A stretch of DNA of 64,000 bases from Valencia hispanica (GCA_963556495.2 OY747716.1:9111071-9175070); one strand, 5' to 3'; shown: positions 10,671 through 23,045, counted from the stretch's first letter. Notes: generated by a model from the letters alone, not told the origin. Program-made: numbers and translations.

Positions 10671-11579
10671 AGCACCCGGTGGGTGCTGACGCAGAGTAAA
10701 GCGCGTCTATTATGCTACCTGCTGTTCACGTTTCAAGTGGAAAGCAGGGGTAACACTCAGGCATTGAATGACTCGCTTCCAGCTTCTCCTATCCTCCTGC
10801 TGGTGATTGTGATGGTTTACAGATGTGCCTAAGCACACCTGCTGGTAACCGCCCACTGAGGGAGAAACTGCCACGTAGGTCCCTCCATTGTGGAACCTGA
10901 GGAACTAATTGAGAAGCAAAACCACCAATAAACCAGACTCCTGACATACACAAGATTGGTACATTTCATAAATGCCAGTGGTATCCCATTCCTCTTGATA
11001 ACATTGTCTTTATCTTTGCGCAAAGTTAATGCTGTACTAATACAGTTCAAATGTTGTACATTTCAGCTCTAGGATTTTACCAGCATGCAGCTTTCATAAA
11101 CATCACAGAAAACTGTTCCTTTCCCTGGAAAGGACCAGAGTATTATTAAATTACAATAGTAATATTGTAATGTTACTAATTTTAAAGGTTGATACAGATA
11201 CCAACAATACCACCCTGTCCTCAATACTATTTTCTGTGGGGAAATATTTTGAAGAGGATTTTCTAACAAGGATTTAAAAAATGTAATATACAGTATTACT
11301 TTTATAGGAGCACAGGTCTTATGGTTCCAAAAAGAGGCCAAACAATTAGCCCTTGACAACAGTTACTGTTCCTGGAGTGTTACAGACCATCATTCACCAG
11401 AACAACCATGAACAACCTGGACTTCTCTCATGTAGCAGGATGCTAAAATTCCACGTTGAATGGTCACAGTCATTGCAGGTTGAACAGAACACCTCCAGTA
11501 TCATCAGCAGCACCCTCATGGCTGCTTCTCAGGCCCTCTGCTGTACTCTGATGACACACCAGGTACAACAGAAACATTT
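10671..11579. other. unclassified sequence
   Basis: No recognisable gene or repeat. Short reading frames only. Confidence 0.4.
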
Positions 11580-12646
11580 TTAAAGCTGCATTCCGCAACT
11601 TTAACACCTCTATATAATCTTTTTTTCCAAAGTTATGGTGGAATTTTATCATCTATAATGTACATTTTTAGAGTTATCCCCACCTTACAGGGGTCCTTGG
11701 CTTTTTTCTGCACTATAGAACTTTTCCGCCGCTGGAAGTACCGACTGAGTTCTGCTTTACGGCAGAGTCATACGGCCTCGCTGTTTAGAGACTTTAGAGA
11801 TGGCTGATCCACCAAAGAGACCGAGAAATCCCATATCAGAAGAAGCTACAAAGAGAATGTGATAGAGAGCAAAGACCAGAGTAAATATTGGGCCGGCTTT
11901 TCCTCGGAGAGTTCTTCTGGAACGACCGTCATGTACTACGGATGCCGAGTTAGCCGTGGTAATAGATAGGTAAGTGATCAATGATTTCACTGGGGTTAAA
12001 GTGTTTGGTCTGGCATGATGTTGTTATACAGTCCTGAGAAAGCTGTTTATTCAATGTGTGGAGGTGGATGAACATAGTTTGAACGGTATGCCTTACAGTA
12101 GTAATGGGAATTACACAACTGAGTCGATCTCCGTTAGCCATCTAGAGGCTAACGTGATGCTAAAGTGTAAGACTCAGTTCTGTAGATAAAGCTGCAAACT
12201 CCGGCGTAGTCGCTGTATTTCAGTATATCAGTCAACCTTTTTTTCTTTTGGTTTTGTCAAGCGAGTGATTTATATTTTTGTTGTTTAATTTTTTCCTAAA
12301 AACACCTAAAGATGTAGACTGATTCTACTGTAGTGTCAGGAGGTGTGTGCTACGTGGCGCTTAGACGTTCTCTGTATCTAATCCCACTGTTTTTCCAATT
12401 ACCCCAACCTCCCCCACAAACTGAATACCTAGCTGTGAGATCTTTACTCTAAATTATCCCAACCTAGAGTTACAAACTGAAAAAGCGCTTGTTGGTTGTT
12501 TGGGCAAGTGATTTGGAAAGCAGCCACTGAAACATGCCACTTATGAGCGACAGAGAGATTTGATTTTACGACAATGATGTTTCGCGGCAAGCCTGAAGAG
12601 GCCGACCGAGAGCAAATATCATGAAAGTTGTGGAGTAGGGCTTTAA
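11580..12646. mobile_element. 1.07-kb TIR-bounded non-autonomous DNA transposon
   Basis: The left end reads TTAAAGCTGCATTCCGCAAC and the right end, reversed, reads TTAAAGCCCTACTCCACAAC, followed in both by TTT, so the two ends are imperfect inverted repeats of roughly 23 bp. The interior holds an exon-like remnant at 11800-11970. The TTAA-like ends leave the target-site duplication ambiguous. The superfamily is not assigned. Confidence 0.6.
11800..11970 (+). pseudogene. N-terminal coding remnant inside the 1.07-kb transposon
   Basis: Starting at ATG 11800 the frame gives MADPPKRPRNPISEEATKRM and then a stop. In another frame the text continues as AKTRVNIGPAFPRRVLLE and TTDAELAVVIDR. RVNIGxAF...DAELA is a pattern I associate with the N-terminus of fish DNA-transposon proteins. 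It probably marks the first exon of the autonomous parent's protein, disabled by a frameshift and stop near 11860. Confidence 0.45.
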
Positions 12647-12679
12647 TAGAGTAAAAATTTTTATATTTTTGTTCACCCA

Positions 12680-13110
12680 TTTTAGAAAGTGAAACTCATA
12701 TCATATAGATTCATTACACACAGAGTGAAAAGTGTAATTTTGATTATTATTACTTATAATGAAAACCCAAAATTCTACATCTCACAGAATTAGAATATTA
12801 TATAAGATCAATAAAAAAGTATAATTTAAACAGATATCTCAGGCTTCTGAAAAGTTTAATAATTTCTATGCACTCTAAACAATTTTGGGGCTTCTTTCCT
12901 ATGAATTACTGCAGCAATGCAATGTGGCATGGAGGCGATCAGCTTGTGGTCCTACTGAGGTGTAACGGAAGTCTAGGTTGATAGTGGCTTTTAGGTCATC
13001 TGCATTGTTGAGTCTGGTGTCTTGTCTTGTCTCTTGACAAGAATCCATCGATTCTCAATGGGCTTCAGGTCAGATTTTGCTTGACAATCATCTCAAGGCT
13101 GCGATTATTT
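12680..13110 (-). pseudogene. Tc1/mariner transposase C-terminus and 3' end
   Basis: The minus strand gives KSDLKPIENRWILVKRQ, corresponding to the SPDLNPIENLWxxVKRK block that carries the final catalytic Glu of Tc1 elements. It is followed by VTPQ*DHKLIASMPHCIAAV, matching TPQQCHRLIASMPRRI. The 3' UTR continues to about 12680 and contains ATTCATTACACACAGAGTG and AATGAAAACCCAAAATTC, features of one fish Tc1 lineage. The 5' two thirds are absent. This lineage differs from the Tc1 relics at 2991-3789 and 41708-42300. Confidence 0.8.
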
Positions 13111-13171
13111 CTGTTGCTGGTGCACCTCTTCCTACCTAACTTTTCCGTTCCACTCAACGGTCTATAAATAT

Positions 13172-13715
13172 TAGGTGCATTTCCACTACTGGAACTTCAG
13201 GGTAACTTTACCAGATCTTCACATCATGTCAAGTCTTTACTACACCGAGCCTGCCTTAGATAGGGCCATTTTGGGGCCATTTCACAAACCAACCGAGTAC
13301 CAGCCTTGGGGTATCAACTCAGAAATGGCCCGATACAGCTGTTGGGCGGTAGCTGTGGTTAAGTTATGCTGATTGGTTGTAAGGGAAATAACCAGATTTC
13401 ACCAAACAACCGGCTTTGTAAAATTGGAAGAGCTGCTTGCGAAGCAGTTTATAACATACTTAACAGAAGCACAGCAACCATCCCTGCTTCTTCCATCTTT
13501 TGTTATTTCTGCTCTTGTGGGCGCCTTTTGGCGCTGATCAGTGACGCTACTTACTGCTGAACCGGTCACGATATGCTGACGTCTTAGCAAATTCCTTAAA
13601 GGGGCAATTTCATAGGGAGACACAACGGCTGAGAGGAACGGCCCAACAGATTTACTCTATAAGCTAAGATCCGGTAAAATTACCCTGAAGTTCTGATAGT
13701 GGAAACTAATGCCTA
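13172..13715. mobile_element. 544-bp TIR-bounded MITE
   Basis: The left end TAGGTGCATTTCCACTACTG and the right end (reversed) TAGGCATTAGTTTCCACTAT continue into the shared GGAACTTCAGGGTAACTTTA / AGAACTTCAGGGTAATTTTA. This gives an inverted repeat of about 40 bp with few mismatches. No transposase is encoded. No clear target-site duplication was found. Confidence 0.75.
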
Positions 13716-15299
13716 AAATGCATAAATGCCTTTTTGCATTCCTGTAATCTAGGGCGTAGGTTTGTTTTTAAAATTGCTGGAGACATTAACCATAAACATG
13801 GGTGTGGTTTGAAGACTGTTGGGGACAATAAATAATAATTCATTTATAGGTATTTATCCTTCTGACGTTTTATTTTAATATACACTGTGGTGTAATAACA
13901 GGTATAAAATTGAAAGCCCGTTGTGTTTTATTTTGTTTTTCAAACGGCGCTGAAAACCATCATTTGACTGTTGTTTGGGAAAGATCACGTTTATCCACAT
14001 CGTAGCACAAAGAATAATGTTGGCTACATTCATAATATATTCGCCCCTGAAGAAGAATTCGCAACAAACAAAACAAACGCATTTCCCTTGCAACCTGCGC
14101 ACAGAATGGCGAATTCTGTGGCAGAAACTTCAACTGTAACTTCACTACAGTTCTTCATAAAATAGGAATCAGCTTTGCAACATTCCAGAAAATAAAAAGG
14201 GAAACAATTTATTGTAATACGGGGTCATGTTATTTTCCGTTTTTTTTTTTTTTTTTTTTTTTTTTAAACAAGCAGTTTACAATTCACATCCCTGACCACT
14301 TGTTGCAGATGCGCAGATATTTTCAACTTTACGCACAGAGTTCAGGTACCTGAATCAATCAAAAAAAGATTATCATGAGAGCATCTGACTGATTATCATC
14401 TCAGACCTGGACACTATTCAAAGCATTGCTATCTGAGAGCTCAGATGACAGCATCATGGAGAGTTACGGAGGGATTGCAGCGCGTAGCTGCGTCGGACAC
14501 AGACAGATGGCGGTTTTAAATCAACGGGCAGGTTGGGTAAGGATTTGATCTGGAGATAACTCTGGGTAAAGGGTTGGGTTAAAAAAATAATTTTAATGCA
14601 TGGGGGTTGGTAAAATTGGACCAGTGCAGGACTCTGCAACAGTAAAATGCATACTTTTACTGCAATTACTTTGTATTTAAAACCTATGTGAGGAAAATTA
14701 GATATGCAAGCAGAAATTCTTGGGGAAACAATATTTACTTTTATGCAGCTTTGAAGACGAACCGATCGCAAAATTGTTGCATGACTGGGAAATGGGCTAA
14801 AAAATATGACAGAAATCACACACTGCATGCCCACCTTGCTCCCTGGGGAAGGCACGCACAGACCTGCACCATCCTTAGTGGTGTAAGATAACTAATAGTG
14901 GACAGCTTGTTGTGCAGTTAGTTTCCAAACCACGTAATTCATAGTTACATACAATTTGAGACTGTATGATGTGCGCCAAAGCGTAGCATTGCCAGTAACA
15001 TTATTATGATAGACACATTTCATTAGCGAACTTGACTTTAGGTGACTTAAAGGGTTTCTTTGAAAAATAATTCCTCATGTCCAAATTCTTCTTTTTTGCT
15101 GCCATCCTTACTCTACATTATTGTAGTTATTGCACTTAAACCAGGTGGTGCTCATCCACATCGGGCACTGGGCGGGAGGAGGGGTAAACCCTGGACAGGT
15201 TGCCATTCTATCACCGGGACACCACATTGCTACCAAACATATCACTGTGTCACACTTCATCCACAATCCCAAATGACCCCTTATGGTTCATTGTGTGTT
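13716..15299. other. unclassified sequence with poly(T) and one SINE-family fragment
   Basis: No gene recognised. A run of 26 T lies at 14240-14265. At 15130-15255 a degraded fragment (CCCTGGACAGGTTGCCATTC, minus orientation) belongs to the same common SINE-type family seen complete at 49200-49561. The rest shows no recognised structure. Confidence 0.45.
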
Positions 15300-15790
15300 G
15301 TACGCTCTTCTGAGAAGGTAATTGGCTGCAGGCTCTACAGGCCCTGTACACCTGGAGGTGTACAGGTCCTGGGCATGCAGGGCGAACCACAGCCGACCCT
15401 TCTCACCCTGGGCTTTTTGACAGGCTCCCCTCAGGCAGGAGGTTCCGGTCCATTTGGACCAGAACCTCTCGACATAAGAACAGTTTCTTCCTCTCTGCTG
15501 TTTGACTCATGAACAATAACCTTAAGACTGTTCTCACCTCCCGCTCTGTTTCAGTCACTTGACCCTGTGTTGTGTTTTTGCACCTGTCTGATTTTGCACT
15601 GATCATCACCTGCACCATGAATATATTAATCTATTTACCCCATTTTATTTTTTTATTTTGTATTTATTGCATGCTTAGAAGTGTTTATCCTATGTTTGCA
15701 CAAAGCACCGCAGCAATTTCCTAATGTTGTAAACCTGTTCACAGATATGGCAAAAAAAAAAACTTGATTCTGAAAACCTTTCTGATTGTG
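15300..15790 (+). pseudogene. LINE ORF2 C-terminus and 3' UTR (Rex1/L2-like)
   Basis: The plus strand gives LQALYTWRCTG, DPSHPGLFDRLPSGRRFRSI and RTSRHKNSFFLSAV, matching the C-terminal tail of CR1-group fish LINEs (pattern SHPxxxLFxLLPSGRRxRxI...NSFFPxAV). A 3' UTR follows with TGTTTTTGCAC, GCACCGCAGCAATTTCCTAA and TGTAAACCTGTTCACA. It ends in AAAAAAAAAACTTGATTCTG. The same 3' UTR recurs at 28980-29165, which defines a family with two copies in this window. Confidence 0.75.
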
Positions 15791-15879
15791 GTTATGTGTT
15801 TCTCACTACCTTCCAGGTAGTGCAAAATATTGTTTGGTATACTTAAGCCAGTAATCATTTTTACAAGGACAACATGAAA

Positions 15880-16062
15880 AAGGAGAAGGCATGGACAAAA
15901 GTATGTGCAGTTTGGGAGTGGATGGTGAGTTTATTCTACCAACTAACAGAATTAAATTTTATTTTTGAATACTACCCTTTAAGTTATGCAATTGCAATTC
16001 TCCTGTGATTTCCTGATCAGGTGGGTGGAATGCTTTCGCGAGTCATACTAATCTAAAAATAT
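15880..16062. repeat. unclassified interspersed repeat, copy 2
   Basis: Closely similar to 10495-10665, ending in both places at ATCTAAAAA. Here it abuts a Tc1 3' end, which may have inserted at that point. Confidence 0.65.
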
Positions 16063-16240
16063 GATATTTCAGTTTTTCTTTTTTAATAAATTTGCAAACA
16101 TTTCTACATTTCTTGTTTTTGTCAAGATGGGTTGCTGAGTTAATGAGAAATAAAATGAACTTTTGATTTTAGCAAATGGCTGCAATAAAACGAAGAGTGA
16201 CAAATTTAAAGGAGTCCGAATACTTTCCGTACCCACTGTA
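16063..16240 (+). mobile_element. Tc1 3' terminal region
   Basis: Contains AATAAATTTGCAAACATTTC, GTCAAGATGGGTTGCTGAGT, AATGAGAAATAAAATGAAC and ends TACTTTCCGTACCCACTGTA at 16240. These are the 3' UTR and terminal repeat of a fish Tc1 lineage. It is the same lineage as the transposase pieces at 30145-30300 and 41708-42300. No coding sequence is left. Confidence 0.85.
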
Positions 16241-18429
16241 AATCGGGTAACAAGAGGATGATATGAAAGAGGCTGTAGATTCACAGACAAGAAGCATACT
16301 GGAGCACTTAAGGGTTTAAAGTATAATTCTTCAGGGACGGAGTTAGAGTTTACAGCCATTTAAGAGGTTAAAATCTTTCTGGCCTAACAAAAGCTTCAGT
16401 CACATGGCAATATTAATTCAAGTTTTTCCCCAAAGTTTAAAAGTTGGGTTCAATCCCATTATCATTTAAATCTTACCTCTTCCAGCCTTTGTTGTCCCAG
16501 GGCTGATCTCACTAAGTGGTCTGTGGGTGCCAGCAGACAATGAAAAACTCATTACTTGCATTCAGTGTGTAGCTTGCCATTGCAGAACATGAATATGTCA
16601 TTAGCCTGGTTAACCCCAGAAGTAAATTGTTTTAAATCCAGCCTGCACTATATACATTATGTAAAGCAGTTCTGGATCGGCGCTGACCCCTTTCTTCAAA
16701 CCTCGAAGTCTGTTGTACAATTAATCACATTTCATTGTCCATAGAGCACAAAAGAAAACCTAATTCATTTTGATTTACATGTCATATTGATTTCAAGCAT
16801 GCATGACTAACCTACCTTTATCTAAAATGAAGATCTTCGTTCTTCGTTCATCAAAATTAATTATCCCTCGATTGAAATTTCAAATATTCTACCCTGTCGT
16901 TTTCATGCCATTGAATACTGGTTTGAACGTGATGGTTTAAACTTTTTTTGTAAGCAAATCAAATGCAACTAATGCAAGTTTAAATCTGAGATACTCACTA
17001 CATGAGGAAACACTGGGCTAGGGAAAGCATTTTAATCTATACACAGTGAGGAAGAACTAAAAAGAAACTAAGTCAAGGACGTACTTAATGGGTTAAATCC
17101 AAACATCACATTGGCATGGCGTATAGGCTACAAATTATTAATTTTATATTAAATGATACAACTGTCTTTTCATGTAGTGTTTTTGTGTTTAAATACCTAC
17201 TGGTTGTAACAAAAATAGTTCCTTCTAAATTCCTGCTGGTGCAGGTATCTGATCATGATGCAGCCCCCTCAACCCCTTACTCTTTTGAGGTCGTCCAGGC
17301 ATGTCCAACACTGAATATACCCCGAGGTGGAATATTTATTCCTCCTGGGCTGGAACTGCTTTGGGATTCAGGATTCACATACCAGTGTTCCTTAAAACTC
17401 TTCAGACGTTACAGACATAGTTTAATATCGTCTGGTGAAAAACTTAAAGCTGTCAGACATGTTAACAGACCTTCTCCTTCTTTAACCTTTTTTAACTGCC
17501 CTTAAAAAAATTTAAAAGCAGAATTTTTGACAACATTTTTACAATAATACATGAGAGATCATCTTTGATTGGCTGGTTGCCACAACGCATTCTTTCGAGT
17601 CTGTTGATTGGTCTAGGCACCGGAAGTGTTGAGGGTGGTATTTGGTGAGTCAAACACGAGAAAAGCACATTTCTTAAAATTTCTAAATATTTTCAGATGG
17701 GTTTTTTTTACGTTTCGGATGTATTCCGGTTTTTCATGATAATTTGTAATAATTACCCCTAATAATTCTCTGTCCGTTTATTCTTTTTTCTGAGCAAAAT
17801 GACTGTCCTAACCTCATAGTAGAAAATTTTTTGTATTTTGCCAAAAAAAAAAAAGAGTTAAAGATGGGAAGCTGTCTGACTTTTTGCCTTCTTTTGCATT
17901 AAGGATTTATTCACATATACACAAACTCTGTGATATAACATCTGTTTGCCACAGGTAAGGAAGCTATTACTAATAATTACCTCGCAAAACCTCCTGATAT
18001 AAATAACGCTTTAAAAAAATGAGGAATAATGTGGAATAAATATCAGGTGAAAAAACGAATATATATATATATATATATATACATACACAGGATATAGTGT
18101 TATTTTACTGAGAATTTAATGTTTATATGTGTAAGAGTAAAATGCATTGTAAACAATGTATTATAGCGAGTAAAGCATAAATACTCTCAAAATAAAATGC
18201 CCAAGCCTGAAGGAGACACCTGGTATTCCTGAGCGGTAATTCTCTCAACCTGACACCTCATTCACTTTCAACAAATTTAGAAACATCAGTGAATATAAAG
18301 AAGGTAGACAAAGGAGGTCAGAAATTGGATTAGCCAGTTGGATGTGAAGATAAGCTAGTGAGGACAGCCGGTGCTGCACCTCCGTGGCCTCTCTGATAAC
18401 AAAGCTAATCCATCCATCTTAACCTCCTA
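16241..18429. other. no recognisable gene or repeat; (AT)n at 18059-18080
   Basis: Over 2 kb of AT-rich sequence with no match to families I know. The open frame at 17116-17505 has low-complexity hydrophobic content and no motif, and is probably chance. A short (AT)11 microsatellite lies at 18059-18080. Confidence 0.5.
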
Positions 18430-18900
18430 GCCTCTGCTTTGATTCCCCTCATCAAACATCCCGCTGCCCTATTGTTAGCCATGTTTGCTGCCTATCCTGC
18501 CGCAGCTATCTGGCCATAACTCTTTACTCTGCCGTGTAGTGAGTGGGTCAGCCATTAATTTAGGTGAAGTGCCACTGTGTCTGTGCCTGCTGTTTGGCGC
18601 AGCCAGTCAAGCAGAATTGCTCTCTCCTGAATGAAAGAGACATGCTGCCTGTCATCTTTCACTTGCCAGGCACGCAAGCTCCCCTGGGCCGTCTTTACAT
18701 ACCCCTCACTTCCACAAGTCCTCACGATGACTGGCAAGACAAATTGCAATATTAAGGCTAAACTATCAGCAGAACATTTACTGTGGCCAAGACTTAACTG
18801 GACTCATAAGTCAATTCTAGCAGACAGACAGTCGCTGAGCATGCAGCATCAGTGGGAGAATGAGTGTGTGTGTGTGTTGGGGGTGGGGGGGTCTTAGTTT
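18430..18900. other. candidate conserved non-coding sequence; (GT)n at 18864-18877
   Basis: This stretch has balanced composition, no repeat signature, TAAT-type homeodomain-like cores (CCATTAATTTAGG near 18553) and no reading frame with protein character. That combination is typical of vertebrate conserved non-coding elements. The call is inference only; a cross-species comparison would be needed. Confidence 0.25.
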
Positions 18901-20499
18901 TTAGTTTTGCTCTGGTAACCCTTAGTATGACAAACTGTTGACATTCTAAATATTAAGGCTTTATTACAATGCACTAATAAATTGTGATATTATTAATGGT
19001 AAAACATTTAGTTATTAAATTATTTTACAAAGGCCAAATCAGGAAACATAACCTGGGAAGTTCAATTTATTTCCCCGTTAAAAGTTCAGCGAAGGGTGGA
19101 TAACCACTGTGTGTAAACACCGAATCAGATCAGACCACTGCGATGGTCTGCCACTTAAAGGTCAGATGGGGTAGATGACAAGGTCAAAATCATCGCTGTG
19201 GAGTTGGTCAGGTTGGGGAGGGTCACAGGTGTTGCAGGTGCCAAAGGTGCCACAGTTGCTCCTGCTCTCAGAGTAGCAGCTTTAGAACAAAAACTGGCAA
19301 TTGATCGTGGCCCTATTTTTACGCCGATTTTGTGGCTAGCTCCATTCATGTGCAGTTTTATTGTGTATTGTGCCCATTGAGGCAGCACTTATCTTTTTTT
19401 TCAAAGGCACAGTACGTGTCCCTGTTTCCACCCAGAGGCTTCTCCCACTGTTAAAAATCCTAAACTTCTTCCCAGGAATTAGCAAATTTACAAATTTTTC
19501 TGTAGTACTGTCTGCATCACTTCGCTGCACCTAGTAGTCGAGTTTTATATAAATTTCAGGGGGGATGGTCATTTTTTTCGCCAATTAAAAAAAATCTGGA
19601 TTTTAATTTTTGAAAAAGGTGTCATTTATAGAGTATTTTGTATCGCCGAATTGTCCGGAATGTTAGGGGACTACAACTGAATAGCCTGCATTAGAATTAA
19701 ACAAGATCGGGTGAAATGGAGGCTTTATATATCTGTGAAGCAAAGCCGATACCAGCACCTTGCAAAGAAGCCTTAGCAAATAATTGCAGTGCAGAAGAAG
19801 TTTTTTCGTGCAAACTAGGCCTATACAAAACAAAGTATTGGATTAATTTAACATGAAAGACCAAACAAAATGAGTCATTTCTATTTTATTCATTACAACC
19901 CTCACTTAATCCACATGCTCATAGCAGTTTCCAAACACTTTCGTAATCATGTTTTTTTTCTACAGTTTTTCTTGCTCTTGTTCATAATAGTCCTGATTAT
20001 GGCTAAATGTCGGCACTGTCAGATGAGCTCTGACAATGTGATTATTTTTCCTAGGCTGATTATGGCTGGATTTGTAAAAAGAGTCGACATCTAGTGCAGA
20101 TTCAGCAAGCCGCATGCGTGTCTTGACTGAATGACAAGTCATGTATTTTAGCAAGCTAATTAACAAGAGAGATGTGGGGGGTCGCACGTTCATCTTAGCT
20201 AGTTTGGAGGGTAGCATCCTGGGATCTGTGTGTACACCTGTGGCGAGTCGGGTGGTCTTTAGATAACAAAAAGCAGGCTAGGTTAATTATTGAGATTAAT
20301 AGCTCACCTGTAATTTTTTTCTTTTTTAAAAAATCCCAGACATCCCGCTGACCAGCCGTTCATTTGGGCATGTTTGCACTTTTGTAATGCAGCTTTTGCC
20401 GCTCTCTAGGCCAGAAGGTGAACCCCGAAAATGTCTGTATAAAATTAATGTAATTCTGACCTCTGGCATCTACAAACTGTTTACTTCATAAGGTAAATA
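18901..20499. other. unclassified sequence
   Basis: No gene recognised. Hydrophobic short frames (for example 19870-20094) have no family motifs. Possible old DNA-transposon sequence at 19140-19560 could not be assigned. Confidence 0.4.
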
Positions 20500-21786
20500 C
20501 GTTCGCGCTCCAGTGAAAGTCGCAGATCATGTTCCGATGAAGTCAACAACACCACATGATCTACCGAAATGGACCCCTTCATCACCTGGCTGCACCTAGA
20601 AATCCTGTCCATTAAAGTTGAGAACAGAATTGGTGACAAAGGGCAACCTTAGCGGAGTCCAACTCTCACCGGAAATGAGCCGACTTATTGCCAGCAATGC
20701 GAACCAAACTCTGACACTGGTCATACAGAGACCTAACAGCCTGTATTAAGGGGCCGGGTACCCCATACTCCCAGAGTTCCCCCCACAGGACTCCCCGAGT
20801 GACATGGTCGAACGCCTTCTCCATGTCCAAAAAACACATGTAGACTGTTTGGGCGAACTCCCACGAACCCTCCAAGACCCTGCTGAGGGTGTAGAGCTGG
20901 TCCAGTGTACCACGGCCAAGACAAAAACCGCATTGTTCCTCTTGAATACGAGGTTTGACTATCCAGACCCTCCTCTCCAGAACCCCTGAATAGACCTTAC
21001 CAGGGAGGCCCAGTGTGATCCCCCTGTAGTTGGAGCATACTCTGCAGTCCCCATTTCTAAGTAGGGGGACCACCACCCCTGTCTGCCAATCCAAGTGAAC
21101 TGTCCCCGATGTCCACTCAACATTGTAGAGCCGGGTTAACCAACACAGCCCCACATCATCCAGAGCCTTAAGGAACTCCGAGCAAAGCTCATCCACTCCA
21201 GGAGCCTTGCCATCGAGTAGCTTTTTAACCACCTCGGTGACTTCGGCACCAGAGATTGGAGAGCCCAACCCAAAGTCCCCAGACTCTGCTTCCAGATTGG
21301 AAGGCGTGCCAGTGGGATTGAGGAGGTCTTCGAAGTATTCCATCCACCGACCCAAAACGTCCCAAAACGAGGTCAAAAGCACACCATCCCCACTGTAAAC
21401 AGGGTTGGTGGTGGACCGCTTTCCCCCACCCCCGAGACACCAGATGATGGACCAGAATTGCCTCAAAGCCGCACAGAAGTCGTTCTCCATGGCCTCTCCA
21501 AACTCCTCCCGTGCCCGAGTTTTAGCCTCAGCGACCATCCGTCCCGCACTCCGCTTGGCCTGCCGGTACCCATCAGCTGCTTTCGGGTTCCCACAGGCCA
21601 AAAAGACCCGATAAGTCTCCTTCAGCTTGAGCATCCCTCACCGCCAGTGTCCACCAGCGGGTTCGAGGCTTGCTGCCGCGACAGGCACCCACCACCTTGC
21701 GGCCACAGCTCCGGTCAGCCCCCTCGACAATAGAGGCACGGAACATGGCCCACTCTGACTCAATGTCCCCCGCCTCCCCCAACAAT
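20500..21786 (-). pseudogene. Rex3 (RTE-clade) LINE, truncated at both ends
   Basis: On the minus strand this reads as a Rex3 non-LTR retrotransposon: GDIESEWAMFRASIVEGADR, SCGRKVVGACRG, LACGNPKAADGYRQAKRSAG, EEFGEAMENDF, DGKAPGVDELCSEFLKAL, WQTGVVVPLLRNGD, CSNYRGITLG, FLDMEKAFDHVTRGVLW and GCPLSPILFSTLMDRISR. The nucleotides also include GGTGACAAAGGGCAACCTT (20631-20649) and ACCACCCCTGTCTGCCA (21073-21089), which I recognise as the usual Rex3 PCR-primer regions. The longest open stretch is 20666-21634 (322 codons). A frameshift lies near 21625, a stop precedes GCPLSP, and the FADD catalytic box is deleted (the text jumps from MKGSISVD to HVVLLTSS). It is non-functional. Confidence 0.93.
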
Positions 21787-21865
21787 TACACCACTGAGTA
21801 GGGAAGCAGCTAATGAAAAGCAGGCCTGTAGGGACACTCATGGGGAGGTATGTGTCAATTCACAT
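21780..21865. repeat. ~80-bp direct duplicate, copy A
   Basis: From CAACAATTACACCACTGAG to TATGTGTCAAT the sequence is nearly identical to 24938-25018. Copy A starts exactly where Rex3 similarity ends, so Rex3 may have inserted at this edge. No internal structure explains the conservation. Confidence 0.85.
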
Positions 21866-21884
21866 ACACATAAACCCATACAGT

Positions 21885-22400
21885 TATATTCAATTCAATT
21901 CAGTTTATTTATATAGCACCAATTCACAACAGATGTAATCTCAATGCACTTAACAAGAAGTCATTTCAATACATTTATACAAACATTCCAATTAGTTAAA
22001 AAGTTTCCTATTTAAGGAATCCCAGCAGATTGCGTCAGTCATTGGCGTGAGGTTGGGCCCCGTTGATGCAGACTTTCCAACCACAGCAATCCTTCAGCAA
22101 TCCCTCATGCTGAGCAAGCATGTAGCGACGGTGGAGAGGAAAAACTCCCCTTTAACAGGAAGAAACCTCCAACAGAACCAGGCTCAGTAGGAGCGGCAAT
22201 CTGCCACGACCGTCTGGGGGCTTGAGAAGACAGAGCAGAGACACAGAAGGAACAGAAGATCTCATATAAGAGTACTCTCTATGTTACAGAAAGTAAAAAG
22301 TTGATAACAGGACACATTACTGTTCAGTTACTGGGAGCATCATCCCAGTCGATGCCCCCCGTCCAACAGGGCATTGCAGCCAAGCAGAAATAAATAAATT
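21885..22400 (-). mobile_element. L2-type LINE 3' UTR
   Basis: Begins with an (AATTC)n-type tail (ATTCAATTCAATTCAG) and TTTATTTATATAGCACCAAT. It then contains AGGAAAAACTCCCCTTTAAC, AGGAAGAAACCTCCAACAGA and ACCAGGCTCAGTAGG, which are hallmarks of a very common fish LINE 3' UTR read in reverse. No ORF2 sequence is attached. Confidence 0.8.
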
Positions 22401-23045
22401 AAGCTGACTTGACTTAATCCAATTGTCTAAAGGTGATATAAATGCAGGTTCCTAGTACACTGATGTGGCCCATCTACTTTAATGCCAGATGTAGTCTTGA
22501 TTTAATCAAGCCAATCAATAACACTAAAAATTATATAGATAAAGTCAATCATGCAATTAGAATTCAGTCTTGAAATGTCCTCTCTGTATTTTAGAGCAAT
22601 TCCAACAACCTTGTTTTAGTTAGAGCTCTCTTTTGCATCTCATAAACAAACATAGGAGAATTCCTCAGGTTTTGCTCAAATAAAAGGATAATAGTATACA
22701 AAAGTGTATAAGCAACACATTGCCATCAGATTTATTTCCTCAAACAACAAACCGAAAGAACACATTTATTTCCACAATGTATGATTGAAATTCTTTAATT
22801 TAAAGCTACACACTGACTGAATATGGAAGGGAGGTGCTTTGAATTCAGTCACTTGCTGCCAAATTATTTTGTCAAACTGATTACAAATACATTAGGCTGT
22901 TCCCCATAATTTCAACATGAGCTTTTAAAAGTATGTTCTAAGACATTTTGTGCATGTGCATGCTAAAACAGGGCTGCTGATGAATTATATTAATGATTTG
23001 TTTTTGGATTTATAGACTATTTCCACGATTAAATATGCACTAAAA
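22401..23045. other. unclassified sequence
   Basis: AT-rich, no recognised gene or repeat. Confidence 0.45.

Noticed and set aside
14240..14265. Poly(T) considered as a retroposon tail
   Set aside because: No retroposon body or duplication could be recognised beside it.
17116..17505. 129-codon frame starting with a hydrophobic segment
   Set aside because: No family motif, AT-rich hydrophobic start typical of chance, and no supporting neighbours.
18555..18755. Overlapping frames on both strands as a possible host exon
   Set aside because: No splice signals in phase and no motif; a non-coding reading fits better.
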